NCBI RefSeq assembly: GCF_005938215.1
Contig: NZ_VCPD01000002.1
Coordinates: forward strand, 248,001-312,000
DNA: 64,000 bases
Direction: 5' to 3'
Source: Ruegeria sediminis
GTDB taxonomy: Bacteria > Pseudomonadota > Alphaproteobacteria > Rhodobacterales > Rhodobacteraceae
Shown here: piece after piece, positions 59,601 to 64,000 of the stretch
How positions within the stretch are numbered: position 1 is the stretch's first letter
Layout of the letters: each line of letters opens with the position of its first letter
The notes under the pieces: model-generated
Told to the model about the DNA's origin: nothing
Seen by the model: only the letters and a program-made list of their open reading frames with translations
The model's database searches: none
Translations under genes and position numbers: made by a program

Positions 59601-61001
59601 TCACAGCAGCGGCTCCAGTTTGGCCGGATCAAAGCCCATTTCCGGGCTGAGCGAAATCCCGGACTTGTTCATTCGAACGCTCACGTTTGCGATCTGAAGC
59701 GCCGATTTCATCGCGTCCACTTCGGAAAAATCCTTTGTACTCAGGGCAACTTCTCTGAGAGTTGAAAGTTTTTTCTCAAGCGACCGCAAGATTGTTTTGG
59801 CATCCCGGTAAGCTGACACCTTTCTTTCAAGCTGCGACCAGGAATAAAGCCCCAGAAATTCAATGTTCCGGGCCAGACGGTTCGCGCTATCCGCATCGTT
59901 CATTTTTGACAGGCATTCGAGTGCGGCATGCGTGTTTAGATCATCCGCAAGTGCATCAATGATCGCCCTTTCAGGGGCCAAGGATCTCGCGATTTCCAGA
60001 TCTCCATACATCGCGATGAGTTCAACGAACCCGAACAACTTTGCTTCAGCCGAAACAGCCTTTTCCGCAGTCCAGTCCATCGGCTTCCGATAATGCGTCG
60101 ACAGAAACACAAAGCGGATCACCTCGCCCGGCACGCCCTGTTCCAGCAGATCATGCACGGTAAAGAAGTTGCCCAGAGACTTGGACATCTTCTTGCCTTC
60201 GACCTGCAGCATTTCGTTGTGCAGCCAGACATTGGCGAAGTGACCCTCGGGATGCGCGCAGCGGCTTTGCGCGATCTCGTTTTCGTGGTGCGGGAACATC
60301 AGGTCGTTGCCGCCGCCGTGGATGTCGAAGCTTTCGCCCAGCAACTCGTAAGCCATGGCCGAGCACTCGATATGCCAACCCGGGCGCCCCCGGCCCCACG
60401 GGCTGTCCCAGCCCGGAAGATCGGCGGTCGAGGGTTTCCACAAAACGAAGTCCATCGGGTTCTTCTTGTAGGGCGCAACCTCGACCCGGGCACCGGCGAT
60501 CATGTCGTCCACCGACCGGCCCGACAGCTTGCCGTACCCTTCCTTCCACGAGTCCACCGCGAACAGTACATGGCCTTCGGCCGCATAGGCGTGGCCCTTT
60601 TCGATCAGGGTTTCGATCATCTCTATCATCTGGTCGATGTACTGCGTCGCACGCGGCATGTGGTCAGGCTCCAGCGCGCCAAGCTTGCCCATGTCGTCCA
60701 GGAACCATTGCGTCGTCTCGGCAGTGATGTCGCCGATCTGGCGGTCCGTTTCGGCGGCGCGGGCGTTGATCTTGTCGTCTACGTCCGTGAAATTCCGCAC
60801 GTAAGTCACATGGTCCGAGCCATAAACCTGCCTAAGCAACCGGTAGAGCACGTCGAACACGACTACGGGCCGCGCATTGCCCAGATGAGCGCGGTCATAG
60901 ACGGTGGGTCCGCAGACATACATCCGGACATTGTCGGGGTCGAGCGGAACGAACTCTTCCTTCTTTCGGGTCCGTGTGTTGTACAGCTTGATCGTCGTCA
61001 T
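59601..61001 (-). CDS. cysS: Cysteinyl-tRNA synthetase
   Basis: Charges tRNA-Cys. The 466-residue class I synthetase has the zinc site Cys in YVCGPTVYD, the HIGH-equivalent HLGNAR, the [19 protein letters not shown] block with zinc His residues, and KMSKSLGN. The C-terminal anticodon-binding part (from about residue 315) is less GC-rich than the rest and has a different codon flavour. It is 75 bases upstream of cimA on the same strand. Confidence 0.96.
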   Translation of the reverse strand: MTTIKLYNTRTRKKEEFVPLDPDNVRMYVCGPTVYDRAHLGNARPVVVFDVLYRLLRQVYGSDHVTYVRNFTDVDDKINARAAETDRQIGDITAETTQWFLDDMGKLGALEPDHMPRATQYIDQMIEMIETLIEKGHAYAAEGHVLFAVDSWKEGYGKLSGRSVDDMIAGARVEVAPYKKNPMDFVLWKPSTADLPGWDSPWGRGRPGWHIECSAMAYELLGESFDIHGGGNDLMFPHHENEIAQSRCAHPEGHFANVWLHNEMLQVEGKKMSKSLGNFFTVHDLLEQGVPGEVIRFVFLSTHYRKPMDWTAEKAVSAEAKLFGFVELIAMYGDLEIARSLAPERAIIDALADDLNTHAALECLSKMNDADSANRLARNIEFLGLYSWSQLERKVSAYRDAKTILRSLEKKLSTLREVALSTKDFSEVDAMKSALQIANVSVRMNKSGISLSPEMGFDPAKLEPLL

Positions 61002-61217
61002 CGGGTCATGTCCTTGGGCAGCAGATGCTTGCGCGTTGGCGCGGGCATAGCAACTTGTCTCGGAGATGAAAACGAAAGAAACCGGCCCGCGTGAAGGTTC
61101 AGCAGGTAATGCAGCAGATGATGATGCAAATGGTCCGGTTCATGGGCCGCTCATAGCACGACAGGCCCGCTCGGCCAAGTCTTGTGTCGCGTGCGCGATT
61201 CCGACAATCATTTGCGC

Positions 61218-61562
61218 ATGAGCCGCGATACCGTCAATTCCATCTGCGCCACCCTGCCTGGGGCCGAGGTTTCGGACCCGTGGGGCGGGGGGCATGACGC
61301 CTGGAAGATTGGTGGCAAGATGTTCGCTTGTGTAGGTACTGCGGATGACGGCGTCTCGGTCAAGACGCCCGACGTGGAAACCGCCCGGATGCTGATAGAC
61401 GCCGGGATCGGGATAAAGGCGCGGTATTTCCACCAAAGCTGGATCCACATTCCCTGGACGACCGATCCGGACGAGTTGCGGCACCGGATCGTAACATCCT
61501 ACGACATCGTGCGCGGTTCATTGACCAAGAAAGCGCAGGCAGCCCTGCCGCCGCGCAAGTGA
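61218..61562 (+). CDS. MmcQ/YjbR-family protein
   Basis: A 114-residue small protein of the MmcQ/YjbR (CyaY-like fold) family: SICATLPGAEVSDPWGGGHDAWKIGGKMFACVG, then ARYFHQSWIHIP and a C-terminal DELRHRIVTSYDIVRGSL. Members are thought to bind DNA or act as small fold proteins; the role is unknown. The ATG at 61218 is preferred over the longer frame. The 216 bases between cysS and this gene hold nothing I recognise. Confidence 0.82.
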   Translation: MSRDTVNSICATLPGAEVSDPWGGGHDAWKIGGKMFACVGTADDGVSVKTPDVETARMLIDAGIGIKARYFHQSWIHIPWTTDPDELRHRIVTSYDIVRGSLTKKAQAALPPRK

Positions 61563-61619
61563 TTGACATTGCCCGAGGGCTCTGCCCCTCTCCCCGTCAG
61601 TTATCGAGAGAGGTTCCCC

Positions 61620-62801
61620 ATGAAGCTGTCGCACCGCATCACACATCTGACTGGCGGCGGTTCGGACGGCTGGGATGTATTCTACCGTGCACGGCGAATG
61701 ATTTCCGAAGGGGTTGCGGTCACGGAACTGACCATAGGCGAGCATGACATCGGAACGCACCCGTCCATCCTAGATGCGATGAATGCATCGGCAGTCGGAG
61801 GACATACAGGTTATGCGATGGTCCCTGGCACCGCGCTGCTGCGCGATACGGTCGCCGCCCGGGTTCAGACGCGCACCGGTGTTCCGACCACCCGCGACAA
61901 TGTCTTGATTACTCCCGGCGGTCAGGCCGCATTGTTCGCCGCGCACAGCGCTGCCTGCGATTATGGCGATACGGCGCTTTATCTCGACCCATACTACGCC
62001 ACCTACCCCGGCACGATCCGGGGCGTTGGCGCGATTGCCAAGGCAGTCAGGACCCGCGCCGAAGATGCGTTCCAGCCGCGGGCCGCCGATATCGACGCCG
62101 CCGCCCACGGCGCGGTGTCGCTGTTGATCAACACCCCCAACAATCCTACCGGCGTCATCTATTCCCGCGAAACACTCGAGAGCATCGCCGAGGTCTGCAA
62201 GCGGCGCGACCTGTGGCTGATTTCGGACGAAGTCTACGATACTCAGGTCTGGGAAGGTGGGCATGTCTCTCCTCGCGCCCTGCCGGACATGGCCGAGCGC
62301 ACGCTGGTCGTGGGTTCCATGTCCAAGTCCCACGCCATGACGGGATCGCGATGCGGCTGGATCGTGGCGCCGGCCGAGGTGATCGGGCACCTGATCAACC
62401 TCGCGACCCATACGACCTATGGAGTGCCGGGCTTCATTCAGGACGCGGCAAGTTTCGCGCTGAGTTCCGGGCGTGAACTCGAAGACGAGATCTCCGAACC
62501 CTTCCGACGCCGGCGCGCACTGGCGAGCGGCATACTTGGGCGTCAGAACGCGGTGACCATGATCCCCTCGCAGGGCGCGATGTACCTGATGCTCGACATT
62601 CGCGCCACGGGTCTGACGGGCGAAGCCTTTGCCAACGCCCTGCTGGACAGCCATCACATCGCCGTCATGCCCGGAGAAAGCTTTGGCCGCGCAGCGGCAG
62701 GGCATGTGCGTGTCGCGATGACGATCGAGGCTTTTGCCGCGGCATTGTCCACATTGTGCCAGTTCGCTTCGGTGCTTAGCGAACAGCGCGCGTTCGAATA
62801 G
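61620..62801 (+). CDS. PLP-dependent class I/II aminotransferase
   Basis: A 393-residue fold-type I aminotransferase. PLP-binding features: Asn in LINTPNNPTGVIYS, Asp in LISDEVYDTQVW, Schiff-base Lys in GSMSKSHAMTGSRCGW, and a C-terminal Arg in GHVRVAMT. The substrate cannot be fixed; relatives act on aspartate, alanine or aromatic amino acids. GAGAGG lies before the ATG at 61620. It follows the YjbR-like gene by 57 bases. Confidence 0.92.
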   Translation: MKLSHRITHLTGGGSDGWDVFYRARRMISEGVAVTELTIGEHDIGTHPSILDAMNASAVGGHTGYAMVPGTALLRDTVAARVQTRTGVPTTRDNVLITPGGQAALFAAHSAACDYGDTALYLDPYYATYPGTIRGVGAIAKAVRTRAEDAFQPRAADIDAAAHGAVSLLINTPNNPTGVIYSRETLESIAEVCKRRDLWLISDEVYDTQVWEGGHVSPRALPDMAERTLVVGSMSKSHAMTGSRCGWIVAPAEVIGHLINLATHTTYGVPGFIQDAASFALSSGRELEDEISEPFRRRRALASGILGRQNAVTMIPSQGAMYLMLDIRATGLTGEAFANALLDSHHIAVMPGESFGRAAAGHVRVAMTIEAFAAALSTLCQFASVLSEQRAFE

Positions 62802-62904
62802 CCCGGATCAAAGGAAACTCCCAAATCGACATGCCGTGAGGTCGCAAACAGGACAGATCGAGTGCGGCCCAGATGCAACATTCGGCTGAACAGGGAGGAG
62901 CCGC

Positions 62905-62997
62905 ATGCAGGGCGAGCAGTCGAAAATCTGCTTGGTCAGCCGCACGATCGGAGCGGATCGCGGGCGTGCGGCGCGTGGACGGCCAGGAAACGGTTGA
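62905..62997 (+). CDS. Possible 30-residue leader ORF upstream of the MttB gene
   Basis: Codes for a short Arg-rich peptide starting MQGEQSKICLVSRTIG. GGGAGGAG lies four bases before the ATG, a better ribosome site than that of the downstream MttB gene, whose start is 39 bases after the stop. It could be a leader peptide or chance; no conservation can be judged here. Confidence 0.25.
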   Translation: MQGEQSKICLVSRTIGADRGRAARGRPGNG

Positions 62998-63036
62998 AGC
63001 CGCAACCCTTTCTTCAACTCCATACGGATACCCCAT

Positions 63037-64000
63037 ATGAACGATCAAACTCGGAGCATCTCCCGCACTGGAGGTCGCGCGGCCCGTCGTGCAGCCCGTG
63101 CCACGGCCCTTCCCGAACATCTGCGCCCGGTGCGCCCCGGACTTGAAGGCGGCTGGCTGAAACCGCTGACGCAAGAAGGGGTTGAACGGATTCACCATGC
63201 CGCGCTCGACGCTCTCGAACGGATCGGCCTTGCGGATGCGCCGCAAAGCGGCATCGACTACCTGACTGCCGCCGGCTGCATCTTAGGTGATGACGGTCGC
63301 ATCCGGTTTCCGCGGGCGCTGGTCGAGGACACGCTGGCCAAGGCGAACCGTTCCGTCACGTTATTCAGCCGCGACGGCAGGACCGACCTCGATCTCTCGG
63401 GCAAACGTGTGCACTACGGCACTGCCGGTGCGGCGGTTCACATGGTGGATGTCGATGGGCGGGAATACCGCGACTCGACGGTTCAGGACCTGCACGACGC
63501 CGCGCGCATCTGCGAAAACCTGGAAAATATCCATTTTGTACAACGTCCAATGGTCTGTCGTGACATTTTGGACAATCGGGAAATGGACCTGAACACGATC
63601 TATGCCTGCTGCTCGGGCACCTTCAAGCATGTCGGCACCTCGTTCACCGACCCCAGCTATGTCGCCCCCGCGATGGAACTGCTGCACATGATCGCCGGTG
63701 GCGAGGACAAGTGGCGCGAGCGGCCGTTCGTGTCGAACTCGAACTGCTTCGTGGTGCCGCCGATGAAGTTCGCCACCGAAAGCTGTCAGGTGATGGAGGA
63801 GTGCATCAAGGCCGGGATGCCGGTCCTGCTGCTGTCGGCGGGCATGGCGGGTGCGACGGCGCCTTCCACCGTGGCGGGCGCCATCGTGCAGGCGGTGGCC
63901 GAGTGCCTGGCGGGGCTGGTCTATGTCAATGCCGTGAAACCCGGCGCCCCGGCGGTCTTCGGCACCTGGCCCTTTGGCCTCGACCTGCGCACCGGCGCGA
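63037..64000 (+). CDS. MttB-family (non-pyrrolysine) methyltransferase, 3' end missing
   Basis: The frame runs from an ATG at 63037 off the right edge (321 codons seen of about 510). It starts MNDQTRSISRTGGRAARR with an Arg-rich segment like the first MttB-family protein in the window, then LTQEGVERIHHAALDALERIGLADAPQ, HYGTAGAAVHMVDVDGREYRDST and AGAIVQAVAECLAGLVYVNAVKPGAPAVFG, the family's barrel blocks. It is clearly diverged from the copy at 33967-35511. No UAG codon occurs in the visible part. The 235 bases upstream hold no gene apart from a doubtful 30-codon leader. Confidence 0.9.
   Translation, partial: MNDQTRSISRTGGRAARRAARATALPEHLRPVRPGLEGGWLKPLTQEGVERIHHAALDALERIGLADAPQSGIDYLTAAGCILGDDGRIRFPRALVEDTLAKANRSVTLFSRDGRTDLDLSGKRVHYGTAGAAVHMVDVDGREYRDSTVQDLHDAARICENLENIHFVQRPMVCRDILDNREMDLNTIYACCSGTFKHVGTSFTDPSYVAPAMELLHMIAGGEDKWRERPFVSNSNCFVVPPMKFATESCQVMEECIKAGMPVLLLSAGMAGATAPSTVAGAIVQAVAECLAGLVYVNAVKPGAPAVFGTWPFGLDLRTGA

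Overview
The window is 64 kb of chromosome from an alphaproteobacterium, almost certainly a Rhodobacteraceae (roseobacter-type) species. The evidence is the high GC, the dusB-ntrB-ntrC-ntrY-ntrX nitrogen-regulation cluster, the hfq-hflX-trk block, a fused ispDF, a magnesium-type HemB, non-pyrrolysine MttB-family methyltransferases and several small proteins typical of this group. I cannot fix the genus from sequence alone. Genes are dense, and many stop and start codons overlap as ATGA or TGATG, so much of the window is translationally coupled operons.

Layout. 1-3.5 kb: 3'-truncated mfd and a membrane protein on the minus strand. 3.6-9.6 kb: hemB, a YSC84-like lipoprotein, a penicillin-acylase-family hydrolase, a cation/proton antiporter and a SnoaL-like protein. 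9.6-14.2 kb: hfq-hflX and trkA-trkH, all minus. 14.7-22 kb: dusB-ntrB-ntrC followed by ntrY-ntrX. 22.1-25.6 kb: ispDF-pgpA-cinA, then amt. 25.7-33.4 kb: housekeeping and stress genes (MmgE/PrpD, coq10-like, hpt, lipA, peroxiredoxin, oxyR and a DUF6456 regulator). 33.7-47.7 kb: a DUF6477 protein, an MttB-family methyltransferase, guaA, two EamA exporters, a P-loop protein, metA, ppk2-tetR, a truncated globin coupled to an adenylate cyclase, a GT25 glycosyltransferase and a phosphoribosyltransferase. 50.8-64 kb: DedA, dsbB, an HNH nuclease, an rluE-like gene, VOC, esterase-alkA, MFS, then cimA with a methyltransferase and a phytoene-synthase-like gene, cysS, an aminotransferase and a second MttB-family gene that runs off the right edge.

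The most unusual region is 48.07-50.70 kb. A host tRNA-Leu(CAA) gene is split in its anticodon loop by a 2.5-kb insertion. The two halves lie at 50,698-50,657 and 48,123-48,068 (minus strand) and share a 12-bp core, GGGATTTTGAAT. The insertion carries an intact but different tRNA-Leu with the same CAA anticodon, a run of small phage-like genes on one strand (one a MarR-like winged helix), clustered GTCACC/GGTGAC repeats inside both ends, and tandem 12-bp repeats resembling T3/T7-type phage promoters. No integrase is visible. I interpret it as a miniature phage-derived or satellite element that inactivated a host tRNA gene and may supply a replacement.

Other points of note: both NtrC and NtrX lack the GAFTGA sigma-54 contact loop, MetA has Glu at position 111 (predicting acetyl-CoA use), and a heme globin gene overlaps a PAS-adenylate cyclase gene.
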